Shown in pieces: positions 8,846-17,182 of a DNA stretch of 28,235 nucleotides. Under the pieces are notes generated by a model, which worked only from the letters and a program-made list of their open reading frames with translations, did not search any database and was not told the DNA's origin. A program made the position numbers and the translations under genes. The DNA is taken from the IMG/VR virus record IMGVR_UViG_3300045120_000539, positions 1-28,235 of that record; one strand, written 5' to 3'. Numbering within the stretch: position 1 is the first letter of the stretch; each line of letters opens with the position of its first letter. The DNA comes from a virus.

Positions 8846-9730
8846 ATGAACCTCGAAGAGTTCAAGAGTGCGATCACGTGGGAGAAGGGCGCCGTCGAAT
8901 GGCCAGGGGCTACCGGGCTCTGGGGCCAGCTCATCGGAACCGTGCGGTTCGCGAGCGTTCTCTCGCAGGTCGACCGCGAGCTGACGATCACGCTCCAGGA
9001 GGTACCGACCGTCGAAGGTGTCAACAACTTCGATCCCAACGCGCCGACCGTTCGTCGCTGGTTCTGGTGGTATGAGGCGCCCGGGCTGATCGATGGGAGG
9101 TACAGTTCGGAGAACGAAAAACCGTACGTCGAATCCGCTGATGCAGAGGTCGTGGCCATCGAATCCGCGTTCAAGCGGCTCAACGAGGCATGGAACCTTG
9201 ACGGCACCGCGGCCAGCACGTCGAGCAATTTCGGACAGTTCTCGGCTCCGAATCGTCGTCCAAACTATGCGATGGGTGAAAGCGACGACAAGTCGCAATA
9301 TCTGAATCCGCCCGGCGAGGTGATTCCCGGCTCGGTTCCGGCGAACGACATGATTCCGCGCCGCAATCGGCTCGACCTGATGACGGCCGCCGAACTGTCG
9401 ATCCGGTCGTCGATGCTGGTAGTCGAAACGCTCGGCTGCGACGAGCGCCTCACCGAGGCCGTCTGCCTGCTCGACCGCGCCCGTGAACTGGTCGCCGACG
9501 TCGTCGACGACCCGCTCCGCAAGGTCGGCGGACCCGCCATCATCACGGGGAAGGTCGAGGATAAGGACGTCGATACGTTCGTCGATGAGCTTCGGAAGGC
9601 CCATACGTTCTCGTGGCAGGACGGCACGAAGTTCGAAGAGACGACGCCGATGCTCTGCGACTTCACGCACCCGCATCCGGCTCACCCGTGCGGCCGTCGA
9701 GTCGAGAGCGACGCACCGCCGCGCGCGTAG
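8846..9730 (+). CDS. Hypothetical structural-region protein, 294 residues
   Basis: ATG 8846 is chosen over earlier in-frame codons because AGGAGG precedes it by five bases and the previous gene ends at 8826. The N-terminal half contains beta-rich, Trp-rich segments (RRWFWWYEAPGLIDGRY); the C-terminal half is helical, with a VETLGCDERLTEAVCLLD segment and a final Cys/His stretch (MLCDFTHPHPAHPC) that could bind metal. It is acidic overall and lacks signal or membrane segments. I do not recognise a family. Position downstream of the Mu-F gene would allow a scaffold or connector role, but no protease or capsid motif is visible. Confidence 0.72.
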   Translation: MNLEEFKSAITWEKGAVEWPGATGLWGQLIGTVRFASVLSQVDRELTITLQEVPTVEGVNNFDPNAPTVRRWFWWYEAPGLIDGRYSSENEKPYVESADAEVVAIESAFKRLNEAWNLDGTAASTSSNFGQFSAPNRRPNYAMGESDDKSQYLNPPGEVIPGSVPANDMIPRRNRLDLMTAAELSIRSSMLVVETLGCDERLTEAVCLLDRARELVADVVDDPLRKVGGPAIITGKVEDKDVDTFVDELRKAHTFSWQDGTKFEETTPMLCDFTHPHPAHPCGRRVESDAPPRA

Positions 9731-9760
9731 TACGCTGCGAGCACCCGCCCGGGAGTCTCC

Positions 9761-10141
9761 ATGGCCGCGATCCGTTCCGCCACCCTCCGCGTCATCGTCG
9801 ACATGCAGGACGACACCGGCGCCGCGCCGAGCAAGTCCCTCGACGAGACTGGCCTGCTCACGCTGATCAAGAACGCGACGCCGGGGCGGCGACTGATTCT
9901 GGCGCCGGACGCCGACGACGAGGTCGTCACGTTCACGAACGTCGCCGGACTCGTCATCATCTCGCACGACTACGCGTTCGCGCTCCGTCTCGCCGGCGGC
10001 GAGGCGCTGCTCGACAACCTGCAGATGTTCGTCGTCTGGGCGAAAGATACGACTGCCGGCGCGCATACGACGAGCGTGCTGCTGACAGGCAACGGCACCA
10101 ACGAGGCCGACCTCGAGATCTGGATCATCGAGAAGCCGTAG
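9761..10141 (+). CDS. Hypothetical small structural-type protein
   Basis: A 126-residue protein; ATG 9761 with GGGAG upstream. It reads as mostly beta strands: TLRVIVDMQ, RRLILAPDADDEVVTF, GLVIISHDYAFALRL, MFVVWAKDTT, SVLLTGNG, EIWIIEKP. That composition resembles small capsid-decoration or tail/adsorption proteins, but no specific family is recognised. It is the last gene before a terminator hairpin at 10319, so it closes the first long transcription unit. Confidence 0.7.
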   Translation: MAAIRSATLRVIVDMQDDTGAAPSKSLDETGLLTLIKNATPGRRLILAPDADDEVVTFTNVAGLVIISHDYAFALRLAGGEALLDNLQMFVVWAKDTTAGAHTTSVLLTGNGTNEADLEIWIIEKP

Positions 10142-10318
10142 GTTATGACCTGCGGGAATCCAAATGGCAGCCCGTGATGCTCGGGACGGAGTCGCGGTTA
10201 CGCACGCGAACGCAGTCGGGCCGACCCTTTCCCGTTAGGAACCGACGAAGGCCGGAGATCGACGACCGAGAGCGCAACGGGCTCGTGTCGGCGACGCAGA
10301 CGAAGCGAACGTTCCATG
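10142..10318. other. Non-coding stretch before terminator
   Basis: No convincing gene on either strand. The long frames crossing it are Arg- or Ser-rich shadows. A ten-codon ATG frame (10145 onward) ends at once. No tRNA-like T-arm (GGTTCGAATC type) is present. It may be the 3' untranslated region of the upstream transcript. Confidence 0.5.
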
Positions 10319-10357
10319 GACCCACCAGATCACCCGGTCTGGTGGGTTCATCGTTTT
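10319..10357 (+). terminator. Rho-independent terminator
   Basis: A perfect ten-base inverted repeat, ACCCACCAGA (10320-10329) and TCTGGTGGGT (10338-10347), with an eight-base loop, followed by TCATCGTTTT. The stem is strong and G/C-rich, and the T run is in the plus direction. It separates the head-gene block from the gene at 10414. Confidence 0.8.
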
Positions 10358-10387
10358 GCAGGGGCTCGCCTTCCGACGCGCGCGGGG

Positions 10388-10393
10388 TATAGT
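10388..10393 (+). promoter_or_regulatory. Possible -10 element of the 10414 gene
   Basis: TATAGT lies 26 bases before ATG 10414, just downstream of a terminator and in a G/C-rich context. A transcript starting about seven bases later would carry the AGGAGG ribosome-binding site. No good -35 hexamer sits 16-18 bases upstream, so this is tentative. Confidence 0.4.
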
Positions 10394-10413
10394 CGCGGTT
10401 CAGGAGGGCTACC

Positions 10414-11460
10414 ATGTCGTTTGCCGCGCTTTCGAAGAAGCTGCTCGACCTTCTCAACGGCAAGAGCGCGGGTTCGCCCATCGTTCCGCTCGACATGGCG
10501 AAAGAGGCGGGTCTGGGCGACCGACTCGACTTCGTCGGGCTGCTCTCGCGCACCGGCGGCGATGCGCTTCCGGCAGCGTCGTTCATCTCGACGAAGGCCG
10601 GCGCGGCCGTGCTCGAGGCCGGCAACGCGCTCGCGCTCACCCAGACGGACAACGTCGCCACGGGCGTCGGTGGCTCCGTCAACGTCGACAACCTGTCCGG
10701 GCTCACCGCCGGCCAGCGCTTCACGATTCGGCTCGCCGACGCGAGCAAGAACATCGTGCTCCGCAACCACGGCGGCGGGACCGGCAACATCCGCACCCCG
10801 GGCGCGACCGACATCACGCTCGACGTGGTGACCGATACCGTCGGCGGGTTCCTGAACGACGCCGGGCTGTACATCATCGACACGATGAGCGTCGCCGCGT
10901 TGCTCCCGGCGAACCTGTCGACCGCGCTCGCCAGCAACGCGAACGGCCAGGGCGCCAGCCTCATCGGGCTCGAGGATCCGCTCGGCTACGTCGTCGGCAC
11001 GACGGGCGAGGCGGGCATCGTCGAGGTCGCCACCGTCACCAGCGACGTCGCCGGCGCCGTCGACGGACTCCACGCGGTCAAGGTCGCTCACGCGACCTTC
11101 GATCCGTCGGCGAATTCCGGTCACCGCACCATCGGTGCGCACACCCTCGGCGTCACCATCCCGGCGAAGGGCATCGTCAAGCGCGCCTACTACCAGGTCG
11201 TCACCACCTGCGCGGACGGGGCCTCGGACAACGCCACGCTCGCCATCTCGGTCGAGGGCGCGAACGACATCGTGACGGCGATCGCCATCTCCGACGTGAC
11301 GAATGTCTGGGATGCCGGGTTCCACGATGCGAAGCCCGACGGCACGGCCGCGCACTTCGTTCAGGCGTCCGTCGCGCGCCTCGTCACCGTCACCGTCGCC
11401 GTCCACGAGCTCACCGCCGGCAAGGTGATCGTGTTCCTCGAATACGTCATGGGCCTGTAG
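10414..11460 (+). CDS. Virion structural/appendage protein
   Basis: A 348-residue protein; ATG 10414 with AGGAGG eight bases before. The N-terminal 40 residues are helical. Residues about 70-155 form a beta-sandwich-like region (LTAGQRFTIRLADASKNIVL, NIRTPGATDITLDV) resembling phage fibre or adhesin pieces. The C-terminal third has the pattern GVTIPAKGIVKRAYYQVVTT ... NVWDAGFHD ... LTAGKVIVFLEYV. I recognise this as a domain repeatedly seen in predicted virion proteins of environmental and marine phages, with unknown exact function. Its separation by an upstream terminator and probable own promoter would suit a highly expressed structural protein. It could be a head fibre or decoration protein; it does not look like an HK97 major capsid protein. 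Confidence 0.75.
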   Translation: MSFAALSKKLLDLLNGKSAGSPIVPLDMAKEAGLGDRLDFVGLLSRTGGDALPAASFISTKAGAAVLEAGNALALTQTDNVATGVGGSVNVDNLSGLTAGQRFTIRLADASKNIVLRNHGGGTGNIRTPGATDITLDVVTDTVGGFLNDAGLYIIDTMSVAALLPANLSTALASNANGQGASLIGLEDPLGYVVGTTGEAGIVEVATVTSDVAGAVDGLHAVKVAHATFDPSANSGHRTIGAHTLGVTIPAKGIVKRAYYQVVTTCADGASDNATLAISVEGANDIVTAIAISDVTNVWDAGFHDAKPDGTAAHFVQASVARLVTVTVAVHELTAGKVIVFLEYVMGL

Positions 11461-11481
11461 TCCGCGGACAATCAGGAGATC

Positions 11482-12096
11482 ATGATGCGGTTCGTAGTGC
11501 AGCGGATGATGAAAGCGGTCGGCGAGGGCATGCGGGGCGGGGTCGTGATCGGCCACACCCGCAGCGGGAAGCCGATCTACAAGGAGCATCCGCTCGGCGC
11601 CGCACCGCACACGATGTTGCACCATCTCCGCGACTGGACGTCAGAAGATCACGCCGACGCCGCGGATGCGCACTGGAAGCTCGGAGCCGACGTCAAGGCC
11701 AGTCACGACGATCGGCGCTTCCACACCGCACAGGGACATGCTCACTTCCACGCTTCGCTGGTGCCGAAGTCGGCGCAAGAGACGCACGCTCTCGCGATCC
11801 CGGACGGGCAGCACATCGTTCAAACGCTGCATCGCGCCGGTCAATACGCCGTGTACAAGCGCGGGGCTGGCGACGGCAAGTTCGCCGGCAAGTTCGGCGT
11901 CACGCACACGCCGTCGGGCCTCGGCGCGCACATGAACCTCCCGACGCGCGCGTCGGCGGTCGCGCTGGCGAACCACATGCACGAGGCCGCGCCGACGCTC
12001 GCCCACGACGCGAAGTTCGGCGAGGTGCCCGATCGCAAGACCCAGGACGAGTTCAGCGCGCACGTCAGCACGGGGCTGAACAAGATCTTTCCGTAG
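11482..12096 (+). CDS. Polyvalent/virion-type protein with GHTxSGKPI N-terminal motif
   Basis: A 204-residue His-rich basic protein; two adjacent ATG codons (11482, 11485) follow AGGAG. Near the N-terminus is IGHTRSGKPIY (about residues 23-33), followed by DWTSEDHADAADAHWKL. I know this GHT-x-SGKPI plus DHxDAA pairing as a recurrent N-terminal module of phage and phage-like multidomain proteins of unknown biochemical role. The remainder (HTAQGHAHFHASLV, GKFAGKFGVTHTPSG) has no catalytic motif I can name. It starts a run of three adjacent same-strand genes carrying such modules. A packaged internal protein is possible; this is inference. Confidence 0.7.
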   Translation: MMRFVVQRMMKAVGEGMRGGVVIGHTRSGKPIYKEHPLGAAPHTMLHHLRDWTSEDHADAADAHWKLGADVKASHDDRRFHTAQGHAHFHASLVPKSAQETHALAIPDGQHIVQTLHRAGQYAVYKRGAGDGKFAGKFGVTHTPSGLGAHMNLPTRASAVALANHMHEAAPTLAHDAKFGEVPDRKTQDEFSAHVSTGLNKIFP

Positions 12097-12105
12097 GGGC
12101 GACCT

Positions 12106-12330
12106 ATGAAAAGAGCCGACGTGCAGATCGGGCTGTTCGGGTCGACACCACCGCCCGCGCCTCGCGCCGTCCACGTGCGCGCGCACGCTCGCCAGGCGCC
12201 CGACGGCACGCTCGAGATCGTCGATGCCCACGACCGCCACCGTCGACACGCCGCACCGGCTACCCGTAGACCGGGGCGCGTGCCGGATGTTCCGGCCGTT
12301 CCTCCCGGGCCGCACCCGGCGAACAAGTAG
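12106..12330 (+). CDS. Free-standing copy of a short shared module
   Basis: A 74-residue protein starting at ATG 12106, nine bases after the previous stop. It consists almost entirely of a module also present at the N-terminus of the next gene and inside the 20219 gene: IGLFG, a Pro-rich spacer, then VHVRAHARQAPDGTLEIVDAH-type residues ending in a run of His/Arg. The tail after residue 50 is Pro/Arg-rich and disordered. The shared spacing and residues (LGxF ... xHxRxGPxGxEIVxxH) argue that it is a real gene. Function unknown; a capsid-targeting or protein-binding tag would explain its recurrence (inference). Confidence 0.65.
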   Translation: MKRADVQIGLFGSTPPPAPRAVHVRAHARQAPDGTLEIVDAHDRHRRHAAPATRRPGRVPDVPAVPPGPHPANK

Positions 12331-12339
12331 GAGTCGACG

Positions 12340-15300
12340 TTGCTGCTCATGATTCGCCGATGGCTGCAGGTGCCGCTCGAGAAGGGGCGACAGCTCGGCA
12401 TGTTCGCGCTCCCGGCGATCGGCGGATCGACGAACGTGCGCACCCACGTCCGTCGTGGGCCGAACGGCCTGGAGATCGTCCAGCAGCACGAACGACACGA
12501 GCACCGTGCCACCGTGCCACCGCCGGCGACGACCGACACGCCAACGACTGCGACGGGGGATGGCGAGTCGCCGATCGTCGAGTCGACGGCGACGATCGAG
12601 ATCCCGATGCCGAGCGCGTCGCTCGTCGCGCCGCCGACCGAGCACGCGACGACGAGTACGCCGCCGGCCGGTGTCGTCCAGCCGACCGCCTTCGACGAGG
12701 AGACACCAGCGGGCCCGGTGTCGCCCGAGTCGACGCAGGGAGCTCCCACGGCTCACACGCCGCCCGGTGCGACCGACACCTCGTCGACCGCATCGGGCAA
12801 CACCGTCGACGAGCGGATCACGCCGGCGACGTCAGCGGGCAGGCCCGCGAAGATCGTCGACGAGATCCCGGAGAAGCAGCTCGACACCGCGACGCGCACG
12901 GTCCACGTGGACAACCTCGAGCTGGTCCGCGCGAAGGCGAAGGCGCTCGGACTCGAGATCGAGGAACTGCCCGTCTCCGCCGATTCGGTGCTGTCGACCC
13001 TATCTCCGGCCGGCTGGGACGACGTCAACAACGTCGGGATCTACTCCGCGAAGCAGGAGGAGTGGGCGAAGAAGCACGCGGAGAAGCTCCGGCACATCCT
13101 CATCAAGGCGCCGAAGCACACCGAGCGCATCGTCGGAATCGCGAAGCTGGCCGACGGGCCAGGGGGCGAAGAATCGATCTTCTCCAACGTCCGCACGAGC
13201 AAGGATGACCCGGTTTATTTCGACAAGACGCGGGTATCTAACTTCGACTTCAAGCACTGCGATGAGTGTGGTCGGAAGATTCAGCGCGGGCTGTCGTTCA
13301 TCGTCCGCGACAAGGATGGGCATCACACGCAGATCGGCGGGCAGTGTGCGGCGAACCTGAACCTCGCGCAGAAGCTCAAGAATCAGCTCGACGCGTTCGA
13401 GGAGCTGACGGCGTTCGTCCGCGACCGCGAAAACAGCGGCATGCGCGACGATACGCGGTTCTCGCCGGCGCGGATGCTGGCCGGAATCGAATGGTCGCGT
13501 CGAAAGTACGGCTACATCACCGGACAAGCCGCAGAACGCATGGGCCATGAAGGGCGGTCGACCGCCGGGCATGCGATGGGCACGCTCAACGCGATCGACA
13601 TGGCCCGGTCGGGCAAGGTGCAACTCGGCGCCGAGGAGAAGCGCGCGCTCCGCGAGGCGGACGCCGCAATCTCGAAGATCGAGGAACACCAGGGCGAGCA
13701 GCTCCACGCGGACGTGATCAAGATCGGACAGGAGGCGTTCGACAAGCTCGCCGACGGACAAGATGCGACGTTCGCCCACAACCTCAAGACGGCGACGAAG
13801 GGCGCGCGCGAGAAGCATGCCGGGCTCCTGGCGTTCGCGCTGCACAAGCGCGCGCAGAAGATCGAGGACGAACTGTCGGCATCGCGCCCGCGCCAGGACT
13901 ACACGCCGGAGCCGGCGAGCGAGAAGCTCAAGGCCGAGCCGCCCGCACAGCTCGCCGCGAAGCTCGGCGTCGAGCCGCGCGCGATCGAGAAGGCGCTCAC
14001 GACGGGCAAGCTACCCAAGACGCTCGAGAACAAGCTCGAGCGGTACCTGCCGGGCACCTGGCGCGTCCTGAACCATCGCACCAGCGAGGGAAACTACGGA
14101 ACGACGCACCATTACGACCTGCAGCGCTTGAGCGACGGCTCGGTCGTGCACTGGTCGTCGGGCACGCCGGCGTACAGCGACGTGCACCCGCGCTGGAAGT
14201 TCTCGCCGCACGCCGGTCGCGACAAGGTGCTCGACGACCTCGGCAACGTCTCGAAAGAGGGCGAGGGCCACGACGAGGTGCACTGGGCGGCGACGCCGCA
14301 CGTCGGCGAGCACCTCGAGATCCACGGCGCGCAGGTCGACGAGAAGCCCGGCGAGAAGGTCGAGCGGGGCGGCCGCACGTACCACAACGCCCGGAAGATC
14401 AACCGCGTCACCGCGAAGCGCGTCGAGGGCCCGACCGAAGATCCGGCAGAGACGCCGGCACCGCTTGAGCCGGCCGTCCACTTCGGAAGTGCGGCGTACC
14501 TCAACCGCCCGGGAGAGCGCCGCGCAGCCGTGGACAAGCTGCTCGCGGAGAAGCCGCCGGAGCCGGGCGACGAGCCAGCATGGGCGCAGAACCGAGACTT
14601 CGCCGCGCCGCCCGAATGGCTCGCGTGGAGCAAGCGAGTCGGCGAGCAAAAGCAGCACGTCAACGCGCTGCGCTCGCATTACGTCGACGAGAATGGTACG
14701 CCGGAGCCGGGCTATGGCTGGGAGGGTGCTGACGTGCGACCGACCGACAAACCCGAGCATGTGCATCCGCGCGACCGTCACCTGCTGCCGATGACGAAGG
14801 GCGTCCGACGCCCGATCGCCGCGATCGAACTGGGTCCGAACGGGCCCGTGCTGGTGCCGATGATCAAGGCCGAGCTGACGACGCACGGTCGAAACCAGAT
14901 CGCCGCGCACAACTTCGCGCTTTCTGGCGGTCGATACCCGATCCACGACGAGGCGCACGCGCGCAATGCGCTCGCTCGAGTCGCACAGTTCGGCACGGCC
15001 GAGGAGCAGGCCGAGGTACGCGCTGCCGTGCGCGCGAAGTACCCTGGAATCGACGTCTCCGGGTCGGGCGAGACGCAGGCTCTCGAGAAGGCGTTCGGCT
15101 CGATGCCGCGTCCGCAGGGGCCGCCGCCGATGGTCACCGGCGTCCGTCCGCCGGCCGATCGCGTCCAGTACCGTCACCCCGGCTCCGGCGAGATCCGGTC
15201 GGGAAAGGTGCAGGCCGGTGGCGAGCAGGGCATCTCGCTCGTCGACGAACAGGACGGAACGCTCCAGCGCGTGCCGCACGGGCACTACGTCGTGCATCCG

Positions 15301-16077
15301 GACGAGGACAAGGGCGGACCGCCGCTGGCGCCGGGAAAGGGCAAGCCAGGCACCGAGCGCCCGACTCCCGAGGAGGGTACCGCCAACGCAGCGACGAAGG
15401 CCGACGCCGATTCGAAGTTCGCGCGGCTCAAGCACACCGCCGAGCAGCTCCCGGCGCACCGTGCGCAGGCGCACAAGGAGATGCGTCTCGGGCCCGACTC
15501 GCACGTCGCGCACAAGGCCGCCGCTGCATTGTTGGCCGCGCACACTGGCCGTCCGGCGCACGACCTCAAGTCGTCGCAGCTCGACACCGAGGGCGACAAG
15601 GTGAAGGTGCGTCGCACGCCCGACCAGCAGGACGAGGTCAAGGACAAGCACCTCGCCGCGTTCGTCGGCGCGTCGAAGAAGGGCCGGAAGCCTGACGATC
15701 CCGCGTTCGGCGGGAAGGATTCGCAGGGCAACATCAAGCCCGTCAAGGAGAGCGACGTCGCCGATCACCTCGCCGCGCACGGCGACGGGATGACGCCCGA
15801 GGACGTCAGTCGCTACCACACCACGCGCGAAGCCGCCGAAGCGAAGGGCAAGCCGCCAGCCGGTCGACCGCCCGAGCACGTCGATCCGAAGGTCGCCGCC
15901 GCGATGAAGGACCACAACGTCAAGATGCCCGACAAGCCGGCCGACGCCGTCGACGGCGACAAGCGCGACGACCGCGAACGCAAGTTCGGGGCTATGCTGG
16001 ATTCGACCGAAGAAGCCGATCCGACGGGCGCGCGCGCGTTGCCCGAGGGAGCGGACGAGGACGGGGACAACACGTGA
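12340..16077 (+). CDS. Giant multidomain (polyvalent-type) protein: zinc finger, OB-like and degenerate topoisomerase-IB-like domains
   Basis: A 1245-residue protein. TTG 12340 is preferred over ATG 12349 because AGGAG (12329-12333) ends six bases before it. Domains in order: shared tag module (about 10-55); Thr/Pro-rich linker to about 165; a zinc segment with C307, C310 and C336 (HCDECGRKI ... GGQCAANL), followed by a helical segment with RKYGYITG; an OB-like part about 575-690 (YGTTHHYDLQRLSDGSVVHW, later GEHLEIHG); a GRYPIHDEAHARNALARV module at about 864-907, known from many phage proteins; a linker; and a C-terminal region (about 1040-1200) resembling topoisomerase IB, with its tyrosine position occupied by H1180 (PPEHVDPKV). 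The zinc-plus-OB pair is recurrent in phage/plasmid multidomain proteins. Likely a virion-carried or early-acting DNA-associated protein. No catalytic site is certain. Confidence 0.75.
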   Translation: MLLMIRRWLQVPLEKGRQLGMFALPAIGGSTNVRTHVRRGPNGLEIVQQHERHEHRATVPPPATTDTPTTATGDGESPIVESTATIEIPMPSASLVAPPTEHATTSTPPAGVVQPTAFDEETPAGPVSPESTQGAPTAHTPPGATDTSSTASGNTVDERITPATSAGRPAKIVDEIPEKQLDTATRTVHVDNLELVRAKAKALGLEIEELPVSADSVLSTLSPAGWDDVNNVGIYSAKQEEWAKKHAEKLRHILIKAPKHTERIVGIAKLADGPGGEESIFSNVRTSKDDPVYFDKTRVSNFDFKHCDECGRKIQRGLSFIVRDKDGHHTQIGGQCAANLNLAQKLKNQLDAFEELTAFVRDRENSGMRDDTRFSPARMLAGIEWSRRKYGYITGQAAERMGHEGRSTAGHAMGTLNAIDMARSGKVQLGAEEKRALREADAAISKIEEHQGEQLHADVIKIGQEAFDKLADGQDATFAHNLKTATKGAREKHAGLLAFALHKRAQKIEDELSASRPRQDYTPEPASEKLKAEPPAQLAAKLGVEPRAIEKALTTGKLPKTLENKLERYLPGTWRVLNHRTSEGNYGTTHHYDLQRLSDGSVVHWSSGTPAYSDVHPRWKFSPHAGRDKVLDDLGNVSKEGEGHDEVHWAATPHVGEHLEIHGAQVDEKPGEKVERGGRTYHNARKINRVTAKRVEGPTEDPAETPAPLEPAVHFGSAAYLNRPGERRAAVDKLLAEKPPEPGDEPAWAQNRDFAAPPEWLAWSKRVGEQKQHVNALRSHYVDENGTPEPGYGWEGADVRPTDKPEHVHPRDRHLLPMTKGVRRPIAAIELGPNGPVLVPMIKAELTTHGRNQIAAHNFALSGGRYPIHDEAHARNALARVAQFGTAEEQAEVRAAVRAKYPGIDVSGSGETQALEKAFGSMPRPQGPPPMVTGVRPPADRVQYRHPGSGEIRSGKVQAGGEQGISLVDEQDGTLQRVPHGHYVVHPDEDKGGPPLAPGKGKPGTERPTPEEGTANAATKADADSKFARLKHTAEQLPAHRAQAHKEMRLGPDSHVAHKAAAALLAAHTGRPAHDLKSSQLDTEGDKVKVRRTPDQQDEVKDKHLAAFVGASKKGRKPDDPAFGGKDSQGNIKPVKESDVADHLAAHGDGMTPEDVSRYHTTREAAEAKGKPPAGRPPEHVDPKVAAAMKDHNVKMPDKPADAVDGDKRDDRERKFGAMLDSTEEADPTGARALPEGADEDGDNT

Positions 16078-16442
16078 GCACCGACACCGGACCCGCGATG
16101 GCAGCAGGAGCCCGACCGCCCGAAGCTCAATGGTCGTTCGGCTCCTACGTGTTCGAGTACCGCAAGGGCGGGCCGAAGGGAATCGGCATTCTCACGGTGA
16201 AAGGGAAGAAGGTCGGCGCGCTCGCCTTTCACATGGTCGCGGGCACGATGGCCGGCGCGAGAAAGATGGCCGGCGACGCGATGAACGCGTTCGAGCAGGG
16301 CAAGATTCCCGATGAGGGCGTGTTCCGCATGGAGGCGCTCGCCAAGTCGTCGCCCGAGACGATCGCCGCGCTGATTCGCGGCGAACGCGCTCCGTCGTCA
16401 CTCCGGTTCGTCATCCGGAAGCGGATCCAGGTCACGCGGTAG
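16074..16442 (+). CDS. Hypothetical small basic protein
   Basis: A 122-residue protein; GTG 16074 overlaps the stop of the giant gene (GTGA), so translation is probably coupled. It has a beta-like start (WSFGSYVFEYRKGG, GIGILTVKGKKVGALAF) and helical middle (GTMAGARKMAGDAMNAFEQG), ending with a basic tail (RFVIRKRIQVTR). No motif is recognised. Its last 45 bases overlap, in convergent orientation, the end of the minus-strand gene 16398-16796; no terminator hairpin lies between them. Confidence 0.68.
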   Translation: MSTDTGPAMAAGARPPEAQWSFGSYVFEYRKGGPKGIGILTVKGKKVGALAFHMVAGTMAGARKMAGDAMNAFEQGKIPDEGVFRMEALAKSSPETIAALIRGERAPSSLRFVIRKRIQVTR

Positions 16443-16796
16443 CGACGCGATCGTCAGGTGACGGTCGCAGGGGACCAGGATCTCGCAGGCCGAGCACGCC
16501 GGCCAGAACGACGCCGGGTGCAGCGTCGGATGCCTCGCGCGCGCACGCGCTCGCCAGTCGTTCGGGTCGACCGGCGCCGTCGAGGCCAGGGGCAATTGGG
16601 CCGGCTCGAGCGCCGCCAGCGCCTCGCGCCCGCGGTCGGTCGCATGCACCCGCTCGAGGCCTTCGAACGCGAGTCGCCGACGGACCAGCGACGCGACGGT
16701 GCGAGCTGGTCGCAGGCCGCCGAGCTTCGCGTGCAGCTCGGCGGCGGTCGCGGGCAGCATGCGCAGGGCGATGACCTGCGCGTCGGTCAGAATCAC
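16398..16796 (-). CDS. Hypothetical winged-helix-like protein with C-terminal Cys/His site
   Basis: 132 residues from GTG 16796, chosen because it overlaps the upstream stop as GTGA like its neighbours; an earlier GTG at 16835 would add 13 residues. The N-terminal part, ILTDAQVIALRMLPATAAEL then LGGLRPARTVASLVRRRLAF and HATDRGREALAAL, has the rhythm of a winged helix-turn-helix (helix, helix, basic recognition helix, wing, helix). The C-terminal part contains FWPACSACEILVPCDRHL, i.e. C-x-x-C then C and H, a probable zinc site. It is the third gene of the minus-strand operon after the methyltransferase. It could be a small transcription factor or DNA-binding partner; family not identified. Confidence 0.68.
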   Translation of the reverse strand: MILTDAQVIALRMLPATAAELHAKLGGLRPARTVASLVRRRLAFEGLERVHATDRGREALAALEPAQLPLASTAPVDPNDWRARARARHPTLHPASFWPACSACEILVPCDRHLTIASLPRDLDPLPDDEPE

Positions 16797-17182
16797 GGGT
16801 TCGCCATCTGATGAGCGCGGTTCGCGAACGCCCACCGCGAAGCATCCTCGACGTACTCTTTCGGCTTCCGCTTGCCGTCAACACGGGCGATCGACCTGTC
16901 CTCTTGCGTCGTGTTCGTCGCCAGTTCGTAGCGAACGACGTCGAGGCGCGAGCCCGCGTACTGGCCGGCGGGATCGTGGCCACCGTACGGGGCCGCGCTC
17001 GAGCGGGCGCAGGGGATGAGCTGCACGGTGTACCTGGCGTAGCCATCCATCCGGTCATCGTGGCGCTCGACGACGCGCGCGAGCGCACCGCCGTTGCGAC
17101 CGGCGACTCCCGACCGGATGCGTACGATGTGGTCGTGAGGAAGTGGCTTCCACACCTGCAGAATCTTGTCGACGTCGATCAC
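16793..17182 (-). CDS. Hypothetical protein downstream of methyltransferase
   Basis: 129 residues. GTG 17182 is preceded by AGGAGG at good spacing and overlaps the methyltransferase stop (GTGA); the frame open further upstream is a His/Arg-rich shadow of the methyltransferase. The protein is a mixed alpha/beta basic protein: VDKILQVWKPLPHDHIVRIR, then Arg/Asp-rich strands (YARYTVQLIP, SRLDVVRYELATN) and a C-terminal helix. No cysteine cluster beyond one residue, no membrane segment. The tight coupling on both sides suggests it works with the methyltransferase or is simply co-expressed; no function can be named. Confidence 0.68.
   Translation of the reverse strand: MIDVDKILQVWKPLPHDHIVRIRSGVAGRNGGALARVVERHDDRMDGYARYTVQLIPCARSSAAPYGGHDPAGQYAGSRLDVVRYELATNTTQEDRSIARVDGKRKPKEYVEDASRWAFANRAHQMANP

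Noticed and set aside
10142-10318. tRNA or small RNA gene in the spacer
   Set aside because: No cloverleaf or T-arm consensus found by eye; only weak imperfect hairpins besides the terminator.
10356-12269. A 637-codon plus-strand frame overlapping the 10414 and 11482 genes
   Set aside because: It is almost entirely Arg/His/Gly, as expected of a +1 shadow, and the other frame contains a recognised virion domain.
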